A DNA stretch of 64,000 nt from Nitrospirota bacterium (GTDB taxonomy: Bacteria; Nitrospirota; Nitrospiria; SBBL01; JAADHI01), in assembly GCA_029261155.1 (NCBI GenBank), contig JAJDBW010000047.1:152333-216332 (forward strand), written 5' to 3'. The notes under the pieces are model-generated. The model ran no database searches, was not told where the DNA came from, and worked only from the letters and a program-made list of their open reading frames with translations. Numbering within the stretch: the stretch's first letter is position 1; each line of letters begins with the position of its first letter. The translations under genes and the position numbers were made by a program. Shown in pieces: positions 1 through 9,733 of the stretch.

Positions 1-1292
1 CCTTATTCAATCCGGTCTACGGTATCTATACCTATTTTTTAGATTACTATGCCCATCCTCCGCTCCGCTGGTGGGGAAAAGGCCTCCCTCAATTGCGATG
101 GTCCTTTATTGCCGCGATCATTACCTTGGTGGCCTATTTTATACATCGGAGGAAGCTGCCGTCGATGACGATCAACCGTCATCCGCAAACGAAATGGCTG
201 ATCTGTCTTTTAATAACAGCATTCGCCGTGAGTCCCCTTGCCGTTTGGCCTGAAAAGAATTGGGAAAGCCTTTTCGAATTAGCCAAGTTGGTCGTTCTAT
301 ACTTTCTGATTATTAATACGGTCCGTACCCGGAAGGATTTTCGATTATTGATATTGCTTCATATTTTAGGGGGGATGTATTGGGGCTACGATGCCTATAC
401 GAATCCGAATCGCGTTGCGGGCCGCTTAATGAACGTTGGCGGTCCTGACACTCTAAACGACAACCAAACTGCAGCGCATCTCTTAATCCTTCTCCCGCTA
501 GCCGGTGTCAATCTCATCTCCGGAAAGTGGTGGGAAAAGGCCATCAGCATTCTTGCGATCCCCCTTCTCATCAATACCTTTATTCTTTGTAATAGCCGCG
601 GTGGGCTTGTGGCCTTATTGGCGGTGACCGTCGTGGCGCTGGTCATCGCCAAAGGAAAAACTCGCCTGCAGGCGGTCTTGGGCATTGTCGCCGGAGGTCT
701 GATCTTTTTAAACTTGGTCGATCCGCAGTTCATTGACAGGCAACTGAGTACCCTTGAATACGAAGAGGATACCTCGGCGACGGGGAGGTTGGATTCCTGG
801 ATGGGCGCTGTCGAATTGATAAAGGACCATCCCTTCGGAACGGGCGGCGGGGGCTTCGATTTCTTGAGCCCGAAATATATCCCCGATATTGTCGCTGCCT
901 ATGCAGAAAAAGGCGATGAGTACCGTACTGTGCACAATACCTTTCTGCTGGCGGCGTCGGAATGGGGCATCTTAGGCCTCGTCTTTTTTTTGGCGTTTAT
1001 CGGGAGTGCGCTCAGGGAGCAAAACCGGATTCGAATGGCCGAGCCAATCGATGCGGAGGTGAAGCAAATGCAATTGGAAAGTGTTGCACTGATGCTGGGC
1101 TATGTCGGGGTGTTGACCGCTGGTATTTTTATTAATCGTTCTTACGCCGAATCGATCTATTGGCTGGCGGCTTTTACGGCGGTACTCAGAAACATTCATG
1201 CCGAACATCTTCAGCAAATCGAAGAAAGTGCCGTCGTTCTCCCGGAAAAATCTGAGATGGCCGCTGCGACCTCGTCTTATCATGCCTCTTAA
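1..1292 (+). CDS. O-antigen ligase/polymerase family membrane protein (5' end outside window)
   Basis: The reading frame is open from base 3, and the residues before the first possible start (TTG at 93) already look like protein (NPVYGIY, HPPLRWWG), so the true start lies left of the window. About 429 residues are visible. Many hydrophobic segments and a C-terminal loop with GTGGGGF, then HNTFL and EWGILGL, match the Wzy_C/O-antigen ligase family. This family polymerises or ligates lipid-linked glycans at the periplasmic face of the inner membrane. The flippase gene follows 12 bases downstream, and glycosyltransferases come next, so this is the polymerase or ligase of an exopolysaccharide operon. 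Family assignment is secure; polymerase versus ligase cannot be told from sequence alone. Confidence 0.85.
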   Translation, partial: LFNPVYGIYTYFLDYYAHPPLRWWGKGLPQLRWSFIAAIITLVAYFIHRRKLPSMTINRHPQTKWLICLLITAFAVSPLAVWPEKNWESLFELAKLVVLYFLIINTVRTRKDFRLLILLHILGGMYWGYDAYTNPNRVAGRLMNVGGPDTLNDNQTAAHLLILLPLAGVNLISGKWWEKAISILAIPLLINTFILCNSRGGLVALLAVTVVALVIAKGKTRLQAVLGIVAGGLIFLNLVDPQFIDRQLSTLEYEEDTSATGRLDSWMGAVELIKDHPFGTGGGGFDFLSPKYIPDIVAAYAEKGDEYRTVHNTFLLAASEWGILGLVFFLAFIGSALREQNRIRMAEPIDAEVKQMQLESVALMLGYVGVLTAGIFINRSYAESIYWLAAFTAVLRNIHAEHLQQIEESAVVLPEKSEMAAATSSYHAS

Positions 1293-1304
1293 GTCGGAAT
1301 TGAA

Positions 1305-2780
1305 ATGCAAGAATTAGGTTCAGCCGTAAAAAAAGGCGCGCTTTGGATTTTGTCGGGACGATTCGTCATCCTGCTAATTAATTTTGGCGCCAGCGTTGTT
1401 CTCGCCCGGCTCCTCGAACCGGCGGATTTTGGGGTTTTTGGGGTTGCGCTCATGGTTAAAGGACTGGCCACGCGATTGGGAAATGTCGGTTTCGGTATGG
1501 CTTTGGTTCAAAAAAAAGAAATCCGGGCCGAGCATATCTCATCACTCTTCGTGGTTAATCTTTTTATCTTTGGATTAATGGCGGCGACGCTGATCCTTGC
1601 GTCTCCATATATCGGTTCTTTTTTGGAGAGCCCTTTGGCCGGTAAGGTCTCCGCCCTCATGGCGCTTGTTTTTTTATCGAGTCCTTTTTCATCCGTGACC
1701 AATGCGCTTTTGCAGCGTCGGATGGATTTTAAAGGCCCCTCTATCGGTAATATGGTCGATCACGCGATGAGCGCGGGAGCCGCAATTGTTTTGGCTTTGC
1801 AAGGCTATGGCGTTTGGAGTCTTGCGTATGGATACTTACTCGGAACAGTAAGCTATACGGTGATATTGTTGAAATATGCTAAATGGGTGCCGAGTTTACG
1901 CTTTAATGCCGAGGCGATGCGGGATCTTTACGGTTTTGGTTTCAAGGTTTTTTTTAAAAACTTATTAATCTTTGGTTCGGACAAAGTCGATTACTTTATC
2001 ATTGCAAAGCAATTGGGTGTTGCCCCGCTTGGTTTTTATGAGAAGGCCTTTAACTTGATGGAGCTGGCATCGAAGGAGCTTAGCCAAAAACTCAGTGTCA
2101 TCCTCTTTCCGGCCTTTTCAAAATTACAAGATAATAAGAAAAGATTGCGCTTGGCTTATTCGAAAGTGATCTTAATATTATCCTTGGTTTGTTCCCCCTT
2201 TTTTTTCGGTCTTTTCCTGGTGGCCCCGTCTTTTATCGGATTTTTTTTTGGAGAAAAATGGTTGCCGACGGTTTTACCCTTGAAGATTCTCTGTATCGCA
2301 GGTTTATTCCGTATCCATCTGCAAGTCACAAGTACGGCAGTGAATGCGACCGGGTTTGTGGGTAGCGAAATCCGGAAAAGGGCGGTATCGTTTATCTTGC
2401 TTTCTATCGGCTGCTGGTTTGGAAGTGCTTGGGGGACCTCGGGTGTGGCTGTGGCCGTTACCCTGGTGACATGTCTCCTCGCCGTTCAAATGGCCCTCTA
2501 TTTCAAAAAGCTCGTGGGACTCCAGCTTCGCGATCTCTTCGCGCCGCAATGGCAAGGTATTTTGGCATCGCTTGCAATGTCCTTTGCCGTGCTGGGCTAT
2601 CAAGCGTGGGTTAAATCGACCCTTAATATCTATTCTCCGACGGTGCTGTTTTCTTCCGTTTTTATTGGCGCGGCGACGTATCTCCTTACAGTTTGGATGA
2701 TCCGGACCGAGCAGGTGGTTTCTCTCTTTCGGGAGTTCACGAACGATATGAAGCCCTTGTTCCAAAAATCGGGACATTGA
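1305..2780 (+). CDS. Polysaccharide flippase, WzxC/MVF-like
   Basis: A 491-residue protein with 12 or more hydrophobic segments. The N-terminal segment (GALWILSGRF, then ARLLEPADFG) is typical of the polysaccharide-transporter/WzxC branch of the MOP superfamily, which moves lipid-linked repeat units across the inner membrane. The length suits the family. The stop codon directly abuts the ATG of the next glycosyltransferase, which implies translational coupling. Together with the upstream O-antigen ligase-type protein it suggests a Wzx/Wzy-type export route. Substrate specificity cannot be read from the sequence. Confidence 0.88.
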   Translation: MQELGSAVKKGALWILSGRFVILLINFGASVVLARLLEPADFGVFGVALMVKGLATRLGNVGFGMALVQKKEIRAEHISSLFVVNLFIFGLMAATLILASPYIGSFLESPLAGKVSALMALVFLSSPFSSVTNALLQRRMDFKGPSIGNMVDHAMSAGAAIVLALQGYGVWSLAYGYLLGTVSYTVILLKYAKWVPSLRFNAEAMRDLYGFGFKVFFKNLLIFGSDKVDYFIIAKQLGVAPLGFYEKAFNLMELASKELSQKLSVILFPAFSKLQDNKKRLRLAYSKVILILSLVCSPFFFGLFLVAPSFIGFFFGEKWLPTVLPLKILCIAGLFRIHLQVTSTAVNATGFVGSEIRKRAVSFILLSIGCWFGSAWGTSGVAVAVTLVTCLLAVQMALYFKKLVGLQLRDLFAPQWQGILASLAMSFAVLGYQAWVKSTLNIYSPTVLFSSVFIGAATYLLTVWMIRTEQVVSLFREFTNDMKPLFQKSGH

Positions 2781-3923
2781 ATGAACATGCAGCCGAAAGC
2801 GATCGATGGGAGACGACGTATTTTCTATATTCTAAATCGTCTTCGAATTGGGGGATTGGAGAACGTCGCGCTGGAGCTCGCAAATGCACTTAATCCCGAT
2901 CGCTTCGAATGCACGATTGTTAGTTTCGCTCGCCCCGACCCACTTCAAGAGAAACGGCTGAGGCCGCATGTTCGCCTTGTTGCCCTGGATAAAAAGCAAG
3001 GGAATGACCTCTCGGTGTTCTACCGTCTTTACCGTCTTTTTCGTGACGCGCGGCCCCATATTATACAGACGCATAATTGGGGGACATTGTTGGAAGGTGT
3101 TAGCTCCGGAAAAGTGGCCGGTGTCCCAATAATCATTCATGCGGAACATGGTACAGTAGAAGAGAGAAAACGTAATATTGTGATTCAGCGCTGGGTTTGG
3201 AAGCACATCGATCAAGTCTTGGGGGTTTCTGAGGCGCATCGGATGAAGCTCGCTCAAGTGATCGGATTTCCACTGAATAAGATTAAAATCATCGGTAACG
3301 GCATCGACTTAAATCGTTTTTCCGTTCAGGGCGATAAGGCGCGTATTCGAGGTCAACTCGGCCTGCCCCTTGAGGGGTGCTATATTGGCGCGGTTGGCGG
3401 GCTTCGACCTGTCAAAGACCATGCCCTTCTTCTTCGCGCCATGGCGAAATTGATGGGCCGTTCTGAAGCTCTTAGATTAGTGGTCTCCGGTGGCGGCCCC
3501 TTGGCGGATACGCTTCAATCGCAGGCGCTGTCCTTAGGTATACAAGGGCGAACCCATTTCTTAGGCGCACGAGATGATATTCACAATATTTTAAATACAT
3601 TGGATATTTTTGTCCTCCCCTCTAAAAGCGAAGCCATGCCCCTTTCCTTATTGGAAGCCATGGCCTGCGGTTTGCCCGTTGTGGCTTCAGCTGTTGGGGG
3701 AATCCCAGAGATGGTGGAAAATGGCCAAACCGGCATGCTCGTTCCGCCGAAGGACGAGACGGCGCTTGTGGCCGCTTTGGAGCGGCTCATTGCAAATGAA
3801 AAGGAGCGGACCGCGATGGGCATCGCCGCCCGACAGGCCGTGGAAAAGCGTTACGGCCTCGAGGCCATGGTGAAAGAATATGAGGCGCTCTACGACCTTC
3901 TTTCAGGTGAAAAGGCCGCATGA
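2781..3923 (+). CDS. Group-4 glycosyltransferase (GT-B fold)
   Basis: 380 residues with two Rossmann-like halves. The N-terminal half has LRIGGLENVALELA (acceptor-side glycine loop), THNW and HAEHG. The C-terminal half has GGLRPVKDH near residue 215, then the donor-binding stretch FVLPSKSEAMPLSLLEAMACGLPVVA, read here as the EX7E-type motif of GT4 enzymes. The LRIGGLEN, GND and HNW pattern reminds me of the sugar transferases found in exosortase (PEP-CTERM/EpsH) loci, but no exosortase gene lies in this window. It transfers a sugar from an activated donor to the lipid-linked intermediate in the cytosol. Its last four bases overlap the kinase-like gene (ATGA). Confidence 0.9.
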   Translation: MNMQPKAIDGRRRIFYILNRLRIGGLENVALELANALNPDRFECTIVSFARPDPLQEKRLRPHVRLVALDKKQGNDLSVFYRLYRLFRDARPHIIQTHNWGTLLEGVSSGKVAGVPIIIHAEHGTVEERKRNIVIQRWVWKHIDQVLGVSEAHRMKLAQVIGFPLNKIKIIGNGIDLNRFSVQGDKARIRGQLGLPLEGCYIGAVGGLRPVKDHALLLRAMAKLMGRSEALRLVVSGGGPLADTLQSQALSLGIQGRTHFLGARDDIHNILNTLDIFVLPSKSEAMPLSLLEAMACGLPVVASAVGGIPEMVENGQTGMLVPPKDETALVAALERLIANEKERTAMGIAARQAVEKRYGLEAMVKEYEALYDLLSGEKAA

Positions 3924-5038
3924 AGGTGAGCGACACAAAAGAGGCGCGCAATATCGCGCGACGGGCTGTGATGAAAGAGATGCCCTGGGTCGAGGCGCCG
4001 CCGGATTTGAAGGCACGATTCGATCGCATGATGCGCCGGCTTGAAAATGAGCGACAAGGTGTTTTCGGAAAGGCGAAGTCTTATACGGTTGTGCCTCAGC
4101 GCGCATTGCTGCGACCGGCCTCGGAGTTGATCAGATGCGAAGTCCAAATCGATCATGAGGCCTACCCGGCCTACATAAAATATTATTACCCTGAAGGCAT
4201 GCCGATCGATTCACAAGATGGCATCTTATCGCGGTTTAAAAAAGATGTCGAAATGACACAGCAACTTCATGCCGGTTTGGCCAAGGCCGCTTCCTATGGT
4301 GTTCCGGAGATCTTGGCGATGTTTCCCGATGAATTGTGCGTGATGATGAAAGAGTGCCAAGGGGAAAGCCTGTTAAATCTGGTCGTGAGCCAAGGTCAGG
4401 GCCTTCTCACCAAAAGCGATTTAGATCGCCTTCGTCTGCATTGTCGTCGTGCGGGGGCATGGTTGAATACATTTCAGGACCTCACCCAAACGGACAGTTT
4501 CTTTTTGCCCGATCTTGATGCCTTTGTTCAATATGTCGATGTCCGTTTATTGCGCTTGGAGAAGCGAGGTGTCTTGAGAGATCGTGGTTTCCATGAGGAA
4601 ATTAGAAGCTGTATCCGAAAACTATTCAGTGAAGCGATGGATGATAAAGTCCGTATTTGCGGAGTTCATGCCGATTTCGGTCTCGCGAATATGATTGCAG
4701 CCGAACATCGATTATGGGTCCTGGATTTCTCTATGTATCAGCAAGGGCCGCCGATTCATGATTTGAGCTATTTTTATTTTCGCCTCGATTGTTTAAAGGA
4801 TAAGCCCTTTATGATGCGGTCGACCCTCGCGGCCTTGCAAAGTGCCTTTTTTGAAGGCTATGCAAAAGGCGCACTAGAGAATTCACCTTTGTTTAAGGCC
4901 TATATCTTAAGGCATAAAATCAATCGACTGGTCGATTTGTCGATTATGGAACATTTAAATTGGATTAAAAAAACCTATCAGACACTTCAACTTCGAAACT
5001 GCATCAAGGAAGTGAAGCAAATCGTATCGTGTTATTGA
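3920..5038 (+). CDS. APH-fold kinase-like protein of the EPS operon
   Basis: 372 residues. The C-terminal half carries the aminoglycoside-phosphotransferase catalytic loop HADFGLANM (HxDxxxxN type, around residue 252) followed by LDFS in place of the metal-binding DFG, then PIHDLSYF. A hydrophobic SLLNLVV segment and a possible lysine near residue 90 precede it. APH-fold proteins phosphorylate small molecules, sugars or lipids in the cytosol. Inside an EPS operon, with a four-base overlap to the upstream glycosyltransferase and 10 bases to the lyase, the natural guess is a sugar or lipid-carrier kinase (compare WaaP/KdkA-type kinases); that is inference. Antibiotic resistance is unlikely from context. 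Confidence 0.75.
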   Translation: MKVSDTKEARNIARRAVMKEMPWVEAPPDLKARFDRMMRRLENERQGVFGKAKSYTVVPQRALLRPASELIRCEVQIDHEAYPAYIKYYYPEGMPIDSQDGILSRFKKDVEMTQQLHAGLAKAASYGVPEILAMFPDELCVMMKECQGESLLNLVVSQGQGLLTKSDLDRLRLHCRRAGAWLNTFQDLTQTDSFFLPDLDAFVQYVDVRLLRLEKRGVLRDRGFHEEIRSCIRKLFSEAMDDKVRICGVHADFGLANMIAAEHRLWVLDFSMYQQGPPIHDLSYFYFRLDCLKDKPFMMRSTLAALQSAFFEGYAKGALENSPLFKAYILRHKINRLVDLSIMEHLNWIKKTYQTLQLRNCIKEVKQIVSCY

Positions 5039-5048
5039 GAAAATAGAA

Positions 5049-7559
5049 ATGTCGCCCTTCGAGAAAATAAAACACCTGTCCTTAAAACTTCGGAACCTTT
5101 CTTCCGATGAGGCTTTTTTCAGAATCAAAGCGAAGGGCATCGATCTTCATGACCATTATTTGGTTGCATCGGGGCGCACTCTTCTTACGGAAGGTCGCTT
5201 CCTCCAATATCTATCCAGATCGTTGGATGACGAAAAAGGTGATGTTAAAGATGCTTTATTAAGAAGGAAGCGCCAACAGAATTCCCCAAAGTTTTTTATC
5301 GTGGAAAAAGACAGGGATGAAATGCGGAATTTTATCGCTGAAAACTTTCCCGCATGGATGGAGAACACGCTGCGTTCCGCAGATAAACTTTGCGCTGGAG
5401 ATTTTCATCTCTTGGGGATCCAATCGAAATATGGGCGGCCAATTCCTTGGCATGACGATCCGGAGACCGGAAAGACCTGGCCGAAGGTTCCTTATTATGA
5501 GATCCCTATTTTCGACGGTGCCGAAAAGTATGGCGATGTAAAATACGTTTGGGAGTTGAACCGGCATCAGTTCTTAGCCGACTTGGGCAAGGCCTATTGG
5601 TTGACCGGGGATGAACGCTACGCAGCGCATTGCCTTGAGCTCATGGACGAATGGATTCAGGACAACCCCTATTTAATGGGTGTCAACTGGGCGAGTGCGC
5701 TTGAAGTTGCTGTGCGGGCCTTGTCTTGGTTATGGGCCTATTCCTTCTGCCTGCATTCGAAAGCCATGGATCCATCCCGTCACTTCAATATCCTCCGCGC
5801 TTTGTACCAACACGGTCATTTTCTAGAACGGCATCTCTCTTTTTATTTTAGTCCCTATAATCATTTAATTGGAGAGGCTGCTGCGCTTTATAGTATTGGG
5901 GTCTTCTTCCCGGAATATCAGTGTTCGGCGAGATGGAAGGAAAAGGGTTGGGCCATTCTCCATGATACGGTTGATCAACAGTTCTATACCGACGGCGGAA
6001 CGGTTGAGCAAGCCGCTTCTTATCATTATTTTACGCTTGGATTTTATTTGTATGCGATTCTACTCAAGAAAACCAATGGCGAGCGTGTCAGTGAGCGTGT
6101 ATGGAGACGGATTGAAAAGGCCTTCGAATATGCGATGTATATGACTTTGCCGGATGGATCTACACCCATGCTCGGAGATAACGACGATGCGCAAGCCTAC
6201 ATTTTGAGCGAAATCAAAGCCTGGGATTTTAGGCATTTCCTCTCCCTCGGTGCGGCCCTCTATGGTCGGCCTGATTTTAAGCGGCAGTCCACCACCTATT
6301 CTGAATCCGCTTTTTGGTTTTTAGGGCTGGAGGGATGGGAGGCCTACAAGCAGATTGCCGCGGATCTTCCTGAAAGGACCTCGGTCGCAATGCCAAGCAG
6401 CGGTTACTATGTTATGCGTACAGGTTGGGAAAACCAGAGCCACTACCTATGTTTCGATTGTGGACCGTTGGCGGACGGGGTTTTTCACGACGAAGTTGTT
6501 TCAGCGGCGCACGGCCATGCCGACGCGCTTTCTCTTATTGTCGCGGCCTACGGCGAACCGCTCCTCATCGATCCGGGTTTTTATACGTATAATGGCGATC
6601 TGGCCTGGCATCGTTATTTTAGAGAGACGGCGGCGCATAATACCGTGGTGGTTGACAACCAGGCGCAAGCAGAGTATCGGGGACGTTTGAAATGGTCGCA
6701 TGCCCCTGATTCTAAACTCCAGCATTGGGTCAGTTCGGAACAGTTTGACTATGTCGAAGGCGTTCACAATGGTTATGATCGGCTTCCGGAGAAAGTTGTG
6801 CATCAAAGACAGGTGGTCTTTTTAAAACCAAACTACTGGATCATAAGAGACGAACTCACAGGGGATGGCACACATCAGGCCGATCGCTATTTCCATTTAG
6901 CCCCTTCCGAAATCGTATGCGATAAGAATCGCTTGTCTGTAAAAACGGTATCCGACAGACGCGGTAATATTTTGATCCAGTCTGTCGGAACCCATGAGGA
7001 TACACTCGAAATAATCGAAAAAGGCGAGGAGGCGGATTGCGGTTGGGTTACGCCGGCCTACGGCAAAAAAAACCGCGCACCGGTTCTTCGATACCGGATG
7101 CAGGGTGCGCTTCCACTGACTTCGCATACCCTTCTGGTCCCTTTTGAAAAAAATGCGCCGACGATTTCAGTCGAAGATTTGGCCATTACGTCTCATCACG
7201 AAAGTGGAAGGTCGAATGCCTTTATCGTCAGTGTGGGGAAGAGAAGAGACCTGATCTTTTTTTCCTCCACGGAAAAGAAGACCTTGTTTAATAAGGATTG
7301 GGAATGCGACGCGCATGTGCTTTGGGCCGCTTTGGATGGAAATGATGGGGTTACTTCTTTTAGCATGATCGGCGGTTCTTTTTTAAATATTAAAGGTAAA
7401 GCCTATATCCAGATGGACAAAAAAATCGAAGAAGTTTCATTTCGTTTTCAAAGTGGTCTTCCGGTTTTTGACTTGTCCGAATTGCTCGAGGTGATGTCGG
7501 TTTATAAAAACGCAAAAATTGTTTTGAAAGCAAAGGGCAGAATGAGAGAAGGCGAATAG
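5049..7559 (+). CDS. Heparinase II/III-like polysaccharide lyase, no signal peptide
   Basis: 836 residues. The N-terminal alpha/alpha toroid is seen in WELNRHQFL near residue 170 and NWASALEVAVRALSW near 215. The C-terminal beta-sandwich heparinase II/III domain begins around 450, with AAHGHADALSL, LLIDPGFYTYNGD and RETAAHNTVVVD. The His and Tyr residues typical of these lyases are present. There is no N-terminal signal peptide, so it is either cytosolic or exported by a non-Sec route. Such proteins are common in EPS loci of exosortase type, where they may trim or epimerise uronic-acid-containing chains; the exact activity is inferred. The stop codon directly precedes the next ATG, indicating tight coupling. 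Confidence 0.87.
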   Translation: MSPFEKIKHLSLKLRNLSSDEAFFRIKAKGIDLHDHYLVASGRTLLTEGRFLQYLSRSLDDEKGDVKDALLRRKRQQNSPKFFIVEKDRDEMRNFIAENFPAWMENTLRSADKLCAGDFHLLGIQSKYGRPIPWHDDPETGKTWPKVPYYEIPIFDGAEKYGDVKYVWELNRHQFLADLGKAYWLTGDERYAAHCLELMDEWIQDNPYLMGVNWASALEVAVRALSWLWAYSFCLHSKAMDPSRHFNILRALYQHGHFLERHLSFYFSPYNHLIGEAAALYSIGVFFPEYQCSARWKEKGWAILHDTVDQQFYTDGGTVEQAASYHYFTLGFYLYAILLKKTNGERVSERVWRRIEKAFEYAMYMTLPDGSTPMLGDNDDAQAYILSEIKAWDFRHFLSLGAALYGRPDFKRQSTTYSESAFWFLGLEGWEAYKQIAADLPERTSVAMPSSGYYVMRTGWENQSHYLCFDCGPLADGVFHDEVVSAAHGHADALSLIVAAYGEPLLIDPGFYTYNGDLAWHRYFRETAAHNTVVVDNQAQAEYRGRLKWSHAPDSKLQHWVSSEQFDYVEGVHNGYDRLPEKVVHQRQVVFLKPNYWIIRDELTGDGTHQADRYFHLAPSEIVCDKNRLSVKTVSDRRGNILIQSVGTHEDTLEIIEKGEEADCGWVTPAYGKKNRAPVLRYRMQGALPLTSHTLLVPFEKNAPTISVEDLAITSHHESGRSNAFIVSVGKRRDLIFFSSTEKKTLFNKDWECDAHVLWAALDGNDGVTSFSMIGGSFLNIKGKAYIQMDKKIEEVSFRFQSGLPVFDLSELLEVMSVYKNAKIVLKAKGRMREGE

Positions 7560-8657
7560 ATGACAAGCGAAGGCAAAATCAAGGTGCTTGAGATCAGCTC
7601 CTATCCCCCACCACGGGCGGGCTGGGGGGTTCGCGTTCAATTCGTAAAAAAGGGACTTGAGGCCCTCGGTCACGAGTGTCAGGTCTTGAACATTGGCAAG
7701 AGCCGGAAAATGAAGAGCCCCGAATTTGTCGGTGTGGAGAGTGGCTGGGATTATACGAAAAAGGTGTTTAATTTTTGTCGAAAAGGGTATTTGATTCACA
7801 TGCATATGAACGGGCAATCGCCCAAGGGTCTGGTGCTTGCGCTCATCGCTGCGGGAGCGGGGCTTTTGCTCGGGAGGCGGTGTCTCTTGACCTTTCATGC
7901 GGGTGCGGACCAAAAGTTTTTCCCAAAAGAAAAAAGCAGCTTGGTCAGCCCTGTGTTCTCCATGCTCTTTCGAATGGCTCAGGGGATTATTTGCAATGAC
8001 CGCGTCGTGAAAAATAAGATCCTTGAATACGGTATCGACGCGTCGAATGTTCACGCGATTCGCGCCTTTAGCCGTCAATATTTGGAAGTCCGGTCGGAAA
8101 ACTTGCCGGAAGGCTTGGATGCATTTTTCGAAAAACACAATCCGATATTGGCCAGTTATCTTTTACTAAGGCCCACGTTTAACATAGACACCTTGTTTCA
8201 TGCGATTAAAGCGCTTACCTCCACCTTTCCAGATTTGGGTCTTGTTGTGATGGGATCGAACACAACCTCGGACGATATGGACCCTTTGGATGTAAAGCGC
8301 CTCGAGGCGCGGCTCCAGTTGGAATCGCATATTTTTTGGGCGGGCGATTTGCCTCACGATCAATTTATCACCATTCTTTCGAATGCGAAGGTTTACGTGC
8401 GAACCTATATTTATGATGGGGTCTCCTCTTCTGTGTTGGAAGCCTTGGCCTTGAAAGTTCCTGTCGTGGCCTGTGAAAATCCACATCGCCCACCGGGCGT
8501 TCTGCAATTTAAAAGTGGTGATTTGGAGGGTTTAACAGAAACCTTGCGCAATGTGCTCGAAAATTACGAAGCCTATAAATCCAAAATCGTCGCCCCTGAA
8601 ATTAAAGACACGGTGAAGGATGAGGTCGATCTTTTAATCAAGGCCTATGCATCCTAA
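7560..8657 (+). CDS. Group-4 glycosyltransferase
   Basis: 365 residues, GT-B fold. It opens with VLEISSYPPPRAGWGVRVQF, the glycine-rich acceptor loop of GT4 enzymes. LTFHAG lies mid-protein, and the C-terminal half has VYVRTYIYDGVSSSVLEALALKVPVVA, the donor-site region with the conserved glutamates partly replaced. It acts in the cytosol on the growing EPS repeat unit. The ATG follows the lyase stop codon with no gap. A 92-base gap and a fresh ribosome-binding site separate it from the sulfotransferase. Sugar donor unknown. Confidence 0.85.
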   Translation: MTSEGKIKVLEISSYPPPRAGWGVRVQFVKKGLEALGHECQVLNIGKSRKMKSPEFVGVESGWDYTKKVFNFCRKGYLIHMHMNGQSPKGLVLALIAAGAGLLLGRRCLLTFHAGADQKFFPKEKSSLVSPVFSMLFRMAQGIICNDRVVKNKILEYGIDASNVHAIRAFSRQYLEVRSENLPEGLDAFFEKHNPILASYLLLRPTFNIDTLFHAIKALTSTFPDLGLVVMGSNTTSDDMDPLDVKRLEARLQLESHIFWAGDLPHDQFITILSNAKVYVRTYIYDGVSSSVLEALALKVPVVACENPHRPPGVLQFKSGDLEGLTETLRNVLENYEAYKSKIVAPEIKDTVKDEVDLLIKAYAS

Positions 8658-8749
8658 ATCGAAGAGGTCTCTACTGTCTTTTAGTCGATTTACGATAAAA
8701 CGTACAAGCCGAAAGATAAGCCGTCCTAAGGGTTTAGGGAGATTGGGTA

Positions 8750-9676
8750 ATGTCTAAAGAAAAAGCAATTCGGATCGGCTATCTTGCCGGAACCAGCTAC
8801 TGCGGATCGACGATGATGGCGCTCCTGACCAACAGCCATCCCCAAATTTCCAGTGTCGGTGAGGCCTGTCTCAATCGCGCCTTACAGCGGAAGGGAGGCA
8901 AGGATTACCAATGTTCTTGCGGTAAAAATTTATCGGAATGCGCCTTTTGGAATGAGGTGTTTCGCGCGGTTCATGAAAAAGGGTTTGAGCTTAGCGCAAA
9001 GAATTGGACCTACGATTATCGATATAAGAACCCCATCCTCCATAAGTTGCTCACCTTATATCCATCTATCCCACAATACAGGGCGTTCCAGGAACTAATT
9101 GGTGTGCTCTTCCCCGGCCACTTAAAACGGATAGAGCACATACAGCGCGTGAATGTGGCCTTTGTTCGTTCGGTCTTGGATTTAACGAAGAGCGAGGTTT
9201 TTTTCGACACTTCTAAGGCCTTAATGCGCTTATCCTTTTTACTCGAAAATCCGGAATTCGATGTCCGGGTGGTTAGGATCATTAGGGATGTTCGGGCCTT
9301 TGCCAGTTCGGGCCTTAAGCGCGGAGAGCCCTTAACGCGGGCCGCCGAGCATTGGAGGAACTATCAGCAAGGGGCGCATTATTTAACCGCTTCAATGGCA
9401 GAAGACAAGGTGATGATCCTTCGCTATGAGGATCTGTGTAAAAACCCAAGCCAAGCTTTGCAAGGGGTTTATCGTTTTTTAGGGCTTGAGGACTATGATC
9501 CGCCGGAAGCCGTCGATTGGAACAACCATCATATTATTGGGAACAGTATTCGCCTACGAGATCAGCTCAAAGTCCGTCTTGATGAGAGTTGGCGGACAAA
9601 ATTGAGCAAGGCCGAACTAGACACTGTGTTGAAGATCGCGGGGAGAATCAACACAAGCTTGGGCTATACTGATTAA
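8750..9676 (+). CDS. PAPS-dependent sulfotransferase family protein
   Basis: 308 residues. The N-terminal TSYCGSTMMALL (residues 15-26) matches the 5'-phosphosulfate-binding loop of sulfotransferases. VVRIIRDVRAFASSGLKRG near residue 180 is the 3'-phosphate-binding RDxR...S region, and ILRYEDL follows. A CSC...C cluster (residues 54-64) is common in bacterial members. It would transfer sulfate from PAPS to a hydroxyl of the glycan. GGGAG upstream of ATG supports the start. Its place between two glycosyltransferases suggests the exopolysaccharide is sulfated, which would be chemically notable. The acceptor is inferred from context only. Confidence 0.83.
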   Translation: MSKEKAIRIGYLAGTSYCGSTMMALLTNSHPQISSVGEACLNRALQRKGGKDYQCSCGKNLSECAFWNEVFRAVHEKGFELSAKNWTYDYRYKNPILHKLLTLYPSIPQYRAFQELIGVLFPGHLKRIEHIQRVNVAFVRSVLDLTKSEVFFDTSKALMRLSFLLENPEFDVRVVRIIRDVRAFASSGLKRGEPLTRAAEHWRNYQQGAHYLTASMAEDKVMILRYEDLCKNPSQALQGVYRFLGLEDYDPPEAVDWNNHHIIGNSIRLRDQLKVRLDESWRTKLSKAELDTVLKIAGRINTSLGYTD

Positions 9677-9733
9677 GGGAGATTTAGGATTCTGAGGCCA
9701 GAAGACAAAACGAATGGAAGCGATAAAGGAAAA

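Noticed and set aside
3920..5038. Antibiotic-resistance aminoglycoside kinase
   Set aside because: The APH motif is general to the fold, and the gene is embedded in an EPS operon.
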